Source of the DNA: Priapulus caudatus
Lineage: Eukaryota > Priapulida > Priapulimorpha > Priapulimorphida > Priapulidae
Reading direction: 5' to 3'
Assembly: GCF_000485595.1 (NCBI RefSeq)
Contig: NW_014577211.1
Location: 278,940 to 325,789, forward strand
Length of the DNA stretch: 46,850 bases
Shown here piece by piece: positions 33,533 to 44,804 of this stretch; within the stretch, counting starts at the first letter, position 1; each line of letters opens with the position of its first letter. Both the position numbers and the translations under genes were made by a program. The notes beneath the pieces were generated by a model that did no database searches, had not been told where the DNA came from, and saw nothing but the letters and a program-made list of their open reading frames with translations.

Positions 33533-33837
33533 ATTCTACCCACTTCCAAGTGTGATCACATTGGCAAGCACCGATCGCACATACATTATTAGAGGGATCG
33601 CCGACAACTCACTGCGCAATACAGAGAACGTCTATTCCAGCTTAGCAACGATGCAATATGGAGCAGCAGCAACAACGCACTGATTTTGTACTGAAGCACA
33701 GGGAGACTGGTGTGCTCGCTGTCCGAGCGTACTGCTTCGCGTTTCCAGCCGCAATGCGGGACTACAGCTGCAGGCTACGCACTCACGCAACTCCCGCAGT
33801 AGCCGATGTGATGTGACATGGCCGTCATACCGAGGCA

Positions 33838-33910
33838 GCGACAGCAGCGGCGGCAGCAGCGGCGGCAGCGGCAGCAGCTGCTGTAGTAGGCAGCAACAGC
33901 GGCAACAACA
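33838..33910. repeat. CAG/CGG trinucleotide-rich tract
   Basis: AGCGGC, CAG and GCAACA triplets, imperfect. Confidence 0.8.
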
Positions 33911-34186
33911 CACGTCGATACTTTGCTTCTACAGGGCCCCCTATGTGCGACTAAAATCACCACTGCGGAACTGCGTTCAACGCCGTGTCTATTGTAATCG
34001 AGCGCTCACTATTTCTTGCGAAACAAGGAAAGAAACGAGCGCCTACGTGCCATCGCCAGAACATAATGTAGACGTGATCGTATCACCCTTGCTATTGTCT
34101 CGCATCAGATTGCGTATGCCACTTTATTAATTAATTTATTAGTGATCGTGGGTTGACTGTGGTAATGTAGAAACGATGGGTCTTCC
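33911..34186. other. Spacer
   Basis: No gene or repeat recognised. Confidence 0.4.
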
Positions 34187-34244
34187 CTGCCGATGAATGG
34201 ATGGATGGATAAATGGAATTAAGGAAGTATGGTTAGATGAATGA

Positions 34245-34294
<50 letters not shown>

Positions 34295-34870
34295 TGATTG
34301 ATTGATTGATCGATTGATTGATTGATAGATGAATGAAAGGATGGATGGATGAAATTATGGCAGGATGGTAGGATGAATTGATGGAGGGATGGATTGATGG
34401 AACGATGGCTTCATAGATGGGTGGATTGCTGGATTGAATAATGGATTGATTGATAAATGGATTGATGAGTGAAATGATGGATTGATTGATAGATGGATAA
34501 ATGGCTGGATTGATGGATAGATTGATGGATAGATTAATAGATGTATTAATAGATGGAATGATTGATAGATTGATGGAGTGATTTATTGATGGATGGATAT
34601 GTGTTTTGGTTGATGTATGGATTGATGGATGGATTGATTGATGGATTGGAAGATTGATTGATTGACCGATGAATTGGTTTATTGATTGATGGATGGATCG
34701 ATGGATGAAGAGATGGATGGATGGATTGATGGATGGATGGATGGATGAATGGATGGATGGATGGATGGATGATTGATGGATGGATGGAAGGATGGATGGA
34801 TGGATAGATGGATGATTGGGCGGATAAAGAATGGATGAATGGATTAATGGATTGATCGATGGATGAATAG
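34187..34870. repeat. GATG/GATA/GATT tetranucleotide array
   Basis: A perfect GATA block (about 34237-34292) is followed by GATT and then degenerate GATG/GATT units. The 241-codon minus-strand Ile/His/Pro/Ser frame (34233-34958) is an artefact of this array. Confidence 0.95.
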
Positions 34871-35490
34871 AGTTAGCCGTTAGATTTGTCAGCAGGTGGC
34901 GCAGCGGGCGTAGTGGTTGCGCAATGACCCGTACCAGATGGAAAGATACAGCGATCACGCATAGCCGATCCTATATTTTGATCAACATAGTACAGTTTTA
35001 ATTTTTACAGTTACTCATAATACTATCCTTCTTTTAACCCAATATATAAGTTTTGCTCGATATCTGTTGATATAATCAAATAAATAGCCAGATATCTCTA
35101 GTCTAGGTGTTGTACTTCCATTTAGGTGGTAACTTTAAGTTCTCTTCTAGTAGAATGTAGCAGCGTATAGGTTCGTTAGAAAATAGTAGAGATGTTTCGT
35201 CCGGGAGATCGTTGCAGATTCCAAATGAGACAGCGTCGCAGGTTAGATGGCAGGTAACTCTGGCTTTCTTATTAGTCAGTCAAACATATACATATATACA
35301 TACTACTGCAGCCTAGATAACCATGCCTAGGCTCCGCGCCTCGTCTCGATCTCTCTCCGGCTCTCTACATAGTAACTGTGTGTCTCTCAGCGTGCGCGTG
35401 GGGCACATATATGCATTGGTGGTATATGTTATTACAATAATATCGAGGAGATAAACTCAAGGAGCGCTGGTCACCCAAGTTGGGGCATGT
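34871..35490. other. Spacer with a possible tRNA-like A box
   Basis: At about 34894-34925 a GGTGGCGCAGCGGGCGTAGT stretch resembles a tRNA A box as seen at the head of SINEs, but no B box follows. Otherwise nothing recognised. Confidence 0.3.
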
Positions 35491-35497
35491 ATACACA

Positions 35498-35560
35498 GCC
35501 GCAGGCAATTGGAACGTCTCAATAAAAAAATAATGGTAAATAAACACGAAATGTATTTAC
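35498..35560. repeat. Diverged copy of the palindrome arm end
   Basis: CAGGCAATTGGAACGTCTCA and the following AATAAT...GGTAAATAAACAC match, with substitutions, the outer part of the 32.9-33.3 kb palindrome arms (CAGGCACTTGGACCGTTTCA...GGTTAATAAATAC). The arms therefore belong to a dispersed repeat family. Confidence 0.5.
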
Positions 35561-35865
35561 TATTGTGGTGGTGGCACCGGTCACCATGCACGGTTCCCAG
35601 CAAGGTAATTGTGAAGTAGCTCACTGGGAACTACGGGCAGGGTATGGGTAAATGTTCTGTGTTTGTGATTGTATAATTATTTGTGATGTTTGGTGTCTAT
35701 TAGTGTGCGTTTTATGTTGTTTTGCCTGCTCACCAATTGATGTGGATAGTCGAGTCCCTACATGGGGCAGACATGTTGGGTGGGTTAGCCACCCCTCTAG
35801 CGGCGGAGAGTGGCGCGAGAGAAATAAACAGCTGACACTCTGCGTGAAACCAGAGGACTGCGTGG

Positions 35866-36000
35866 GGAGGGGAGGAAAAAGAGGTGGAGAAGGGAGTGGA
35901 GGAGAAAGAGGAGGAGAGGGGAGGGGCGGAGAAGGAGGAGGAGATGGGAGGGGAGGAGAAGGAGGAGGAAGAGGTGGTGGGGAAATCGGAGTGAGAGTAC
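35866..36000. repeat. GGA-rich tract
   Basis: GGAGGA/GGGGA purine-rich units leading into the 24-bp minisatellite. Gly/Arg/Glu-rich frame only. Confidence 0.85.
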
Positions 36001-37440
36001 GTGGATGGAGGATAAGGAGAGGAGGAGATGTGCGGGGATGTAGAGAAGGAGATGTGTGGGGATGTAGAGGAGGAGATGTGTGGGGATGTAGAGGAGGAGA
36101 TGTGTGGGGATGTAGAGGAGGAGATGTGTGGGGATGTAGAGGAGGAGATGTGTAGGATGTAGAGGTGGAGATGTGTGGATGTAGAGGAGGTAGATGTGTA
36201 GGGGATGTAAGAGGAAGGAGATGTGTGGAATGTAGGGAGAAGATGTGTGGGGATGTAGAGAGGAATGTGTGGGATGTAGGAGGAGGGAGATTGGTGGGAT
36301 GTAGAAGGAGAGATTGTGGGGATGTAAGAAGGAGATGTTGGGGATGTAGAGGAGGAATTTGTGGGATGTAAGGAAGGAGATGTGTGGATGTAGAGGATGA
36401 AGGTGTGTGGATGTAGAGAGGAATGTTGTGGGATGTAGAGAGGAATGTGTGGGGATGTAGACGGAGCTGTGTGGGGATTGTAGAGGAGAGATGTGTGGTG
36501 GATGTAGAGTAGGGAGATGTGCGGGGAGTGAGAAATGAATGTGTGGGAAATGTGAGGAAGGAGATGTGTGGGATGTAGTGGAGGAGATGTGTGGAGATGT
36601 CTAGAGGAGGTATGTGCGGGATGTTAGAGAAGAGTATTGTGGGGATGTAGAGGAGGAAGATGTGTGGGGATGATAGAGAGGAGATTGTGGAGATGTATAA
36701 AACCCAGAGAAGGGCGAGAGGAGATGTGTGGGGATGTAGATGAAGGATAATGGTGTGGGTGTAAGAGGAGATGTGTGGGGATGTAGAGGAGGAAATGTGT
36801 GGATGTAGAGGAGGAGATGTTTGTGGGAGTGTAGAGGAGAATGTGTGGGGATGTAGAGAGGAGATGTGTGGGATTAGAGGAGGAGATGGTTGTGGGATGT
36901 AGAGAAGGAGATGGTGGGATGTAGAGGAGAGATGTGCGGGATGTAGAAGGCGGAGATGTGTGGATGTTTAGAGGAGGAGTATGTGTTGGGATGTAGAGGA
37001 GGAGATGTGTGGGTGTAGAGAGGAGTATGTGGCGGGATGTATGAAGAGGAGATGTGTGGAGATGTAGAGGAGGAGTGTCGGGGATGTAGAGAAGAAATTG
37101 TGGGGATGTAGCAGGAAGGAGATGTGTGGGATGTAGGAGGAGGAGATGTGTGGAGATGTAAGAGGAGATGTGGTGGATGTAGAGGAAGGAGATTGTGGGA
37201 TGTAGAGAGGAGATGTGTGGGTATGTAGAGGAGGAGTGTTGTGGGATTATAGAGGAGATGTGTGGGGAATGTAGAGGAGGAATGTGCGGTATGTAGAGGA
37301 GGAGATGTTGTGGGGATGCAGAGGAGGAGATGTGGGAGATGTAGAGAAGGAGATGTGTGGGGATGTAGAGGAGGAGATGTGTGAGGATGTAGAGGAGGGG
37401 GAGGAGGAGGAGGAGGAGGAGGTGAAGGGAACGTAGAGGA
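36001..37440. repeat. 24-bp minisatellite (GGAGATGTGTGGGGATGTAG then AGGA)
   Basis: More than fifty tandem copies. Units near 36050-36150 are perfect at 24-bp spacing and encode an eight-residue plus-strand repeat (GDVWGCRG). Later copies carry frequent one-base losses and gains that shift the frame. The long minus-strand frames (36624-37493, 36874-37473) are an eight-residue repeat (LLLYIPTH) read through the array. There is no start context, splice site or flanking exon. Confidence 0.95.
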
Positions 37441-38632
37441 GAGGTGGTACAGGGGGTTGTCTTCCTCACACATCCCTCCCCCTCTCCTCCCACCTCCCCT
37501 CTCTCCCTGGACTCCCTGCTCCCGCTCCTTCCCCTCCCGCTCCCCGCCCCCTATTCTCCCGTCTCCCGCCGGCCGCCTCTCCCGTCTCCCGTTCCCCCTT
37601 CTCCCGTACCCCTGCCCCCCTAAACCCCTCCTTGTAGAGGATGGGGGAAGGTGGAATTTGTATCGACCGCGTCAAGAAAAAAACGCGGTCTAGACTGGTT
37701 CGCGGCCCCACTGTTTGTGCTGTCACAAGCGCACAGGGTCTACATGCAGGGTCTGTAGCGTACTCGAGCCTGTAGAACTTGCTAGCACATTCTGCAACGC
37801 GTTTGTTGACTGTAGCTGCATGACGCCGGGAAGCAGTATAATCGATGGGAGGGCGGAAACTTTGAACGGGGAGAGGACGGGAAAAAACAACTATAGTCCG
37901 CCGGACTAGTGAGCATGGAAATTTACTAGTCCTCATTTTTTACTAATTTCGGACTCCCGGACTAGCGTTAGGGTCGAACCCTGCGTACATGTATCTACAA
38001 ACGGATCCAACGTTACAGTGTATGTTCATGTTATCATATAGGATCTGCAGTGCAGACTGCACGGCTGCGTGTCCGCGATCACCAAAGACTCACACTTTTA
38101 GTAATATTGCCATTTATAGGTCATAATTTAATATAGGCACCTTTAACTGCCCTTTCCTTCATCAAAGCGAATATATAAAAAGTAAACTCCTTCGACCCAT
38201 CGACATTTCCCAAAGTCAAAAGTGTTAGACTGGCATTCGCCAGATTGCCCGTCGTCATCTTGAAAACAACTCGCGCGCTGGGCGAACAGCCTCGGGAGCA
38301 GGATCGCGCGCGCTCGCGAGTTCGCAGTGTCGTTCAGAAGGTGAGCGCACGCGAGCGTTCGCGCTGCTGAACACGCCTCAGAGCATATAAATCAACGAGC
38401 ATAGTCACTTCGACTTTTACCATTTTGGAATTGAGATGCTAGCGCCACCTAGTAGCGACAGTCCGCATTTTGATGAGGCGTATCTGTTTACTATTATAAC
38501 GCTGCAAGAGCTTCTCATTGCTCGTCGTTTGATTCGTAAAATAATCACGAGCCGCAACTGAAATTTGTTTCACATGGAGGTAATCTAATTAAATCTAACT
38601 TTGTTATAGGTAGACTAACGACTATAATGCCG
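37441..38632. other. About 1.2 kb without recognisable genes
   Basis: A C-rich segment (37470-37625), then mixed sequence. Short frames at 37466-37936 (minus) have no domain. Confidence 0.4.
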
Positions 38633-38875
38633 CTTTTATACTGGGCTTTATCCCGCTTCAGGTCCGGACCTGAAGCGGGATAACCCCCAGTATAAAAGGT
38701 CGAAACATACTTAGCCCGAGCTAAAGTTATCCCGCTCTAGGGGGTGGTTCAGGTCCGCTTCAGACCCGAGCTAACGTCAGTATAAAAGGTATTTCGACTT
38801 TAGCTCGCTCTAAATTCAGTGACAAAAATACCCCATTTATACTGGGGGTTATCCCGCTTCAGGTCCGGACCTGAC
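38633..38875. mobile_element. Hairpin MITE with partial tandem copies
   Basis: 38633-38698 is an imperfect palindrome of two 33-base arms with no loop: TTTTATACTGGG...CCGCTTCAGGTCC against GGACCTGAAGCGG...CAGTATAAAA. Pieces recur at 38724-38770, 38778-38790 (CAGTATAAAAGGT) and 38833-38875 (TTTATACTGGGGGTTATCCC then GCTTCAGG). Nested or tandem copies of one small palindromic element, no coding capacity. Confidence 0.7.
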
Positions 38876-38985
38876 CTGACATTGAGGACGGCTTGAGGGG
38901 CCGGGTTTGAGACAATATATATTACTCGCTGTGACGGACTATGCGAACTCAAATTTATTATATAGATATAAAAAAATAAAAATAA

Positions 38986-39028
38986 ATATATATATATTTT
39001 TATTTTTTATTTATTTATTATATTTATG
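38986..39028. repeat. AT-rich run before the alternating tract
   Basis: TATATA then T/A-rich sequence. Confidence 0.7.
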
Positions 39029-39107
39029 GTTATTCGGCTGCGATTTCTATGGTTTAAGTCTACTATGGTGGCCCAGCAACGCCATAGCCCACAATGCAAC
39101 TCGGGAA

Positions 39108-40245
39108 AACCTTACGCGTGCGTGCGTATGTGCGTGTGCACGTATACGTGCGTGCATGCGTGCGCGTGCGCGTGCGAGCTTGTGTGTGCACGTACACGTG
39201 CGTGCGTGCATGCATGCGTGTGTGCGTGTGTACGTACACGTGCGTGCGTGCGTGTGCACGTACACGTGCAAGCATGCGTGCGTGCGTGCGTGTGTGCGTG
39301 TGCACGTACACGTGCGTGCATGCTTGCGTGTGCGCGTGCGAGCGGATGTGTGCACGTACACGTGCGTGCGTGCATGCATGCGTGTGTGCGTGTGCACGTA
39401 CACGTGCAAGCATGCGTGCGTGCGTGCGTGTGCACGTACATGTGCGTGCATGCGTGCGAGTGTGCGTGCGTGTGCACGTACACGTGCGAGCGTGCGTGCG
39501 TGTGCACGTACACGTGCGTGCGTGCGTGCGAGTGTGCGTGCGTGTGCACGTACACGTGCGAGCGTGCATGCATGCGTGCGTGCGTGTGCACGTACACGTG
39601 CGTGCATGCGCGCGTGTGTGCGTGTGCACGTACACGTGCAAGCGTGCGTGCGTGCGTGCGTGTGCACGTACACGTGCGTGCATGCGCGCGTGTGTGCGTG
39701 CGTGCGTGCGTGCGTGTGCACGTTCACGTGCGTGCGTACGTGCGTATGTGCATGTGCACGTACACGTGCGTGCATGCGTGCGTGTGTGCGTGCGGGCGTG
39801 TGTGTGTACACGTACACACGTGCGTGCGTGCATGCACGCGAGTGTGCGGGCGTGCGTGCGTGTGCACGTACACGTGCAAGCGTGCGTGCGTGCGTGCGTG
39901 CGTGCGGTGTGTGCACGTACACGTTCGTGAGTGCGTGCGTGCGTGTGCACGTACACGTGCGTGCATGTGTGCGTGCGTGCATGTGCACGTACACGCGCGT
40001 GCGTGCGTGCATGCGTGCGTGCATGTGCACGTACACGTGCGTGCATGTGTACGTGTATACACGTGCGTGCGTGCGTGCGTGTACACGTACACCTGCGTGC
40101 GTGCGTGTACACGTACACCTGCGTGCGTGCTTGTACACGTACACCTGCGTGCGTGCGTGTGCACGTGCAAGCGTGCATGCGTGCGTGCGTGCGTGCTTGC
40201 ATGCGTGCGTGCGTGCGTGCATGCGTGCGTACGTGTTCACGTACA
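39108..40245. repeat. Alternating purine/pyrimidine satellite (TGCG / GTGCACGTACACGTGC)
   Basis: Over 1.1 kb of TGCG, TGTG and CATG units punctuated every ~40-60 bases by GTGCACGTACACGTGC, which contains the dyad GCACGT-AC-ACGTGC. Purines and pyrimidines alternate almost throughout, with rare breaks such as GCAAGC and GCGAGC. Stop codons are almost absent in all frames, so frames of up to 451 codons (Cys/Val/Arg on plus, His/Thr/Arg on minus) appear on both strands. They are not proteins. Confidence 0.95.
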
Positions 40246-40854
40246 AATCTAACCAACACTAAAACCCTAGTTTTCAAGAGGCCAAGTGCTGTACCGGTAC
40301 AGTACAATATTTATAAGTAATGCCAAACACATAATAACTTATTGGGTCGAAATTTGACGCCAAACGCGAGCTTTGGTGGGCACACGACTTCCACGAAAAA
40401 ACTTTCGGTTTTCGGAGTTTTCGGTTTTCAACATTTCGGATAATGGATTGTGTACTATATATATATATATATATACATACATATAAATAGATTATTTATT
40501 AATTACTGATTATTTAATTATCATTAAATTTACTAAAAATAAAGTTTCTTAACAATAAACTTTTTATTAAATAAATATAACCAAAGACTAAGAATAACGC
40601 CAAACAAACATGAGATGGCAGCACCATCGCTGAAGGAACATTCAGCAGACGAATACAAAGTCAATCGTGCTAGTATAAATTATTCGAAATCACAGTCGTG
40701 ACTTATCTCGCAGCGATTAAATACAAAAGAATGGGCGGAAAGTTTACATTTCCATTGGTACAACAGCCTGCTGTCTATGAGCCACACTCGTACTTCACAT
40801 CTACTGGTTTGTTACCTTCAGTTCAGTAGTTAGTAGGCCTAGTTACGCACGAAG
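40246..40854. other. Spacer
   Basis: TA run at about 40457-40474; otherwise AT-rich sequence with nothing recognised. Confidence 0.4.
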
Positions 40855-41133
40855 GGTCGTTGTCGTAACACTAACAGGTACTACAGTCTACAGATATGTA
40901 CCCGAGGTAGTTTTAGGTTGTTTAGTATTATGTTTATATTTTTATATGAGGTATGTTTAGGGTTTGGGGTTAGAGTTAGGATTAGGGTTAGAGTTAGGAT
41001 TAGGGTTAGGGTTAGTGTTAGGGTTAGGGTACACTTCTGTAGTACAAGTCTGGTACACTTTGTGTATACATATATCATATATATTATATGTACCTCGGAT
41101 ACATATCTGTAGTACCTGTTACGACAACGACTC
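40855..41133. mobile_element. Foldback element with TTAGGG-like core
   Basis: The left arm (40855-40909; contains GTCGTTGTCGTAACA, ACAGGTACTACAG and ATATGTACCCGAGGTA) is inverted at the right (41091-41133), with two 5-6 base insertions in the left arm and one substitution. Between them lies a degenerate telomere-like tract (40957-41030) of TTAGGG, TTAGAG, TTAGGA and TTAGTG units. No coding capacity. Same architecture as 17850-18034 with unrelated arm sequence. Confidence 0.65.
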
Positions 41134-41311
41134 CTTGAGCACTAGTTACGCAGCTTGAATTAGAATTTAGGAATAGCATTAGAATAGAAACGTTGCCGAA
41201 ATGCCGGCTGGGCCTCAGACAGTCACAGCCAAACTGCCAGTATAGGTTGAACCAGTAGCCACTTGTTCAAGTAGCTGTAGACGCCCCCGGGGGTATTCCG
41301 CATAGTGACGT
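41134..41311. other. Spacer
   Basis: Nothing recognised. Confidence 0.4.
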
Positions 41312-41362
41312 TATATATATATTATATAATATATATATAATATGTATATATATATATATATG
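41312..41362. repeat. TA-rich palindromic run
   Basis: TATATA and ATATAATATA units that can self-pair. Confidence 0.85.
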
Positions 41363-41384
41363 CGCCACATTAATGGCCCCATAT

Positions 41385-41665
41385 TATTTCCCCCCCACCC
41401 ATTTTTTGTCCTTTTCTATCTTTTTGCCCCCCAAATTTTGTCCTAGCTATCTTTTTGCCTTGTATTTTTGCAAAGAAAATCAAAATGTCCCTAGTTTTAT
41501 TTTTAATACCGGGCACGATCGGGTTCACTTGCGCATCTGCGGCTCATGTCCTCGCTCATCTCTCGCTAGCCATCTTTTTGCCCCATGTTTTCACTGTTGA
41601 GCCATTTTTTTGCCCTATGTCTTCACCGTCAAACCATTTTTTTACCCTCAATCTTTCCATTCAGG
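41385..41665. repeat. Degenerate T-rich repeat (CTTTTTGCCC-like)
   Basis: Several loose copies of a ~35-40 bp unit around ATCTTTTTGCCCC and CCATTTTTTTGCCC. No gene recognised in the overlapping short frames. Confidence 0.45.
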
Positions 41666-42120
41666 TGTAGCACCCCTACCCCAACAAAGGTGAGTACCCC
41701 TCCCCCAGGGCTGTAGAGTACATTATCATACATTGGCATACATTTAGACAAGCGTTATTTCCATGGCAGACGTTTCCGAGCTGATCAGGACACAGTGGCC
41801 AAATCCGCAACATGCAAAAGTTTGTTAATTGATTGCTTTTTTGGTTTGGTATAAATCTAATGCCAATTTAAAGTCTGAAAACGAGTCTCTAAACGAGTCA
41901 AAAAACGAGGCCGCAATTATCAACTGTCACCATTTTTCTTACTACTCAGAACCAATGCATTCTGTGATTGGTCGGTAGCGGACACAGCGGCCATGGAAAT
42001 AACTACTTCAATGCATCTAGGCCTAGTCCTCGATATAGTCGCGTAGCTCCAACTAAACTAAGTAACAGTAATTAACAGATACTCTTTGCATTTTCGTGGC
42101 TGCTGAGAGCACTGCTGTTT
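41666..42120. other. Spacer; possible upstream region of the EF-hand gene
   Basis: An ATG at 41763 opens a short frame (MADVSELIRTQWPNPQHAK, 19 codons) that could be a first exon, but the donor (AA|GTTTGT) is weak and the phase does not match the best acceptor at 43123. Not called. Confidence 0.25.
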
Positions 42121-42147
42121 CTGCTGCTCTGTCAGTGTCATCCTTGC

Positions 42148-42365
42148 TAATGCTAGTAGTAGTAGACTAGTAGTAGTACTAGCAGTAGCAACCATGACAC
42201 TGACACTAGTAATAGTAGTAGTAGCAGTAGTAGCAGTAGCAGTAGTAGCAGTAGCAGTAGCAGTAGTAGCAGCAGCAGCAGTAGCAGCAGCAGCAACAGT
42301 AGTAGTAGCAGCACCAGCAGCAGCTGCAGCAGCAGTAGCAGCAGTAGCAGCAGTAGTAGCTCTGC
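42148..42365. repeat. (AGT)n/(AGC)n trinucleotide array
   Basis: AGT and AGC triplets, with CAGCAG runs; Val/Ala frames on plus and Tyr/Cys or Thr/Ala frames on minus are artefacts. Confidence 0.9.
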
Positions 42366-43122
42366 CTGCAGTCAACCCTAAATTGCATTTAGTTTCACTC
42401 CCACCACAGGTTCTTGTCGCCTGTAGTGGGACTTGGAGAGAAAGAGCTACACCGGTAGAGCTTCGATCCATGGTTGCATTTATCCATCAACAGTTGCATT
42501 GTATATATATGTTGGCTAGCTCAATTAAAACACTTGCACTATGTTATTGTAAAACTGATTGATTTATACAAAAACATGCAAACACTTGGCAAAATAAGAT
42601 TTATTATAATTATGATCAGGCACAAAACATTCAACTCACCAACCCCATTTTCAAGTCACAGCCAGTTAGAGCCCAACACGCATGTATGATATAATATATT
42701 TTAACATTACAATATTGCATTATTTACGTATACATCCCACATGAGATGAATGGCATGATTGACAGGCATGCAGCTATTGCTCTAAGAAACGGTCATACTT
42801 CGAAAGACAGTGTATGGATGTAAGTCTTATGGCCTGTATAAGATAAGGACTCTATCCAATCATTTATGTTGTGATATGATGTTCTAAAAATAGATGCTTA
42901 GGAGCAAACTGCTACAAAGTTGAATGTTTGGTATGCATGCGCGCATGCATGCATGTTGGTTATCTATCTAAAACATATAGGTCAGTCGACTCGAACAATT
43001 GTATTAGGAATGACATAATTACTTCTATGTCATAACTTTATGATGTCACTCCTGATGATAGCGTAATACAATCTAGAACTGCTTACGTATAATATTGATT
43101 ATTATTTTTGCTTCTGTATAAG
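42366..43122. other. Region 5' of the EF-hand exons
   Basis: No exon identified. A palindromic GCATGCGCGCATGC lies near 42934-42950. The start codon of the EF-hand gene should be here or further upstream. Confidence 0.35.
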
Positions 43123-44804
43123 GTACTAGAATTAGAAGTTTTGAGAGAACTGAAAATCCAAATCCGTATGAAGAAATCTTTTCGGAGTTCTGTCAGGCAA
43201 TGATTGCAGAGCGAAGAAAATTGACTGCTGCAAAGCAGATTTTTCAAGGTGAGGAGTCTTCAGGTCAAAATGATGTGCTAGTCCTGCTTACTATAAATAA
43301 GAATTGTAACGAGAGGTGCATTTTTCTCATACCTATACTTGTTGCATGAAAGTTGTAGAATTATATAACATAGGCTACATCTCATATAGTAATTTTTCTC
43401 AATCACATTTAAATTATACTGCAATAATTGTTAGCCTATAGCTTCTAATGATATGAAAACATTCTTTCTTGTAGACGCAGACATAGCCACTATTGCAGAG
43501 AAATATCCAAACTGGGATGCTTCATTCGCTTTAGACATGAAAGCTCAATTTCAAACATTTGATGTCAACCAGGATGGATTTATTGATTTCAGAGAGCTGT
43601 AAGTTTGAATTAAAAATAAAAGCGAGTCCAGATGTATATGCACATTTAAAGGCAGACATTACTCTGGGTTCTTCAAATATTTTTAGTTAAGATAAATTAA
43701 AATCACGCAACATAAAAAGTTTCATGGTTCAATATTTATTAGAATTTTTTTTTTATGTTTTAAAACTGGTAGATATAACAATAGACATACAAATGTTATA
43801 TCTATTAGTCTACCAACTAAATGAACTTATTTAATGAAATGTTTTAAAACGGTTATACCATTGTTTACAACGACGATGGAGCCACTGCACTGCATCCACT
43901 GAAATAGTTGCGCAGAGCAACGTTTAGGCTGCAAGCTACAGACCGAGGGAGTTTCTTATTTATTGCAAAATGATTGCTATAACTTATAAACAACACTTAG
44001 TTTCAGTTATATGGATGGATTTATCCTAAGATGAATATCGGTTGGTTAAATAGTATTTAGGTATACATATAATTGTACTTTTGTGATTAGCCCTCGGTCT
44101 GTAACATGCAAAATAAATTGGCAAATGCGCAACTATTTTAGGGTAGAAGCACGATCTCGGGTGTCATGTCAGTACAAGTACAAGTTCCTGTATTCTTTCA
44201 AAGAGCATCTCAAATGCATTGGTTATTATAATAAAACTGGATTTTTGATAGCCTGCTCTAATAGAAGCAATTAATTCTTGCTATAACCATAATTTCTATT
44301 AGAAAGATGTTTGGGGGATTGAAGCTCAGTATCCACTATGTGACAGACCATTATCAGATGAATTGTGTTTCACATAGGTGCCTGAAGTTAGATGAATTCG
44401 GTGATCACACCAGTGAGGATACACGGCGGCTCTGGTTTGATGAAGCAGACGAGGATCAGTCACAGGGAATTGAGTTCTGGGAGTTTTTAAAAGCAAGAAA
44501 ACTTTATAGAGCAATAGCAACTATAATTAGTACCTATAGAATCACACATATGAAGTTGGCTAATCATGTACACTACTACAATGCAATGATACGTTTATAT
44601 GTGATGAAAAGTAAATTCGAAGTTTTTTATAATAATTTCCTCTGAAACAATTTTACTCATTTCTAGCTGATCGACAACATTCAAAAGGGCACTGAATCAG
44701 CTGCTGCCAGAGGATTGGCAGATCTCATTGAGCACACAAACCAGGGTATCCATTCCATGCGCCAGCTCAATGTACTGCAACAAATGAAGCAAGGGCTCTT
44801 CTAG
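43123..44804 (+). CDS. Two-EF-hand calcium-binding protein (four exons, 5' incomplete)
   Basis: Exons 43123-43248, 43475-43598, 44378-44492 and 44667-44804 (stop TAG 44802-44804); phases agree throughout, giving about 166 residues without the N-terminus. Exon 1 is an N-terminal helical region (ENPNPYEEIFSEF). Exon 2 ends in a canonical EF-hand loop DVNQDGFIDFRE with all calcium ligands. Exon 3 carries a second loop DEDQSQGIEFWE with D1, D3 and E12 kept but Ser at position 5 and Gln at 6, so weaker binding is likely. Exon 4 is a helical tail (LIDNIQKGTE...QMKQGLF). The pair of loops and spacing resemble the swiprosin (EFHD) and allograft-inflammatory-factor type of cytosolic calcium/actin-regulatory proteins, but the flanks do not let me choose a name. 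Introns are 226, 779 and 174 bases; the third appears to use a GC donor. The start codon is not identified. Confidence 0.8.

Noticed and set aside
34233-34958. 241-codon minus-strand Ile/His/Pro/Ser frame
   Set aside because: Produced by the GATR tetranucleotide array.
36624-37493. 289-codon minus-strand Leu/Pro/Ser-rich frame
   Set aside because: Reads an eight-residue unit through the 24-bp minisatellite; no start context, splice site or flanking exon.
38907-40320. Open frames of up to 451 codons on both strands
   Set aside because: Cys/Val/Arg and His/Thr/Arg frames exist on both strands simply because the TGCG/CACGTA satellite lacks stop codons.
41763-41819. MADVSELIRTQW... as first exon of the EF-hand gene
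   Set aside because: Weak donor, and its phase does not fit the acceptor at 43123.
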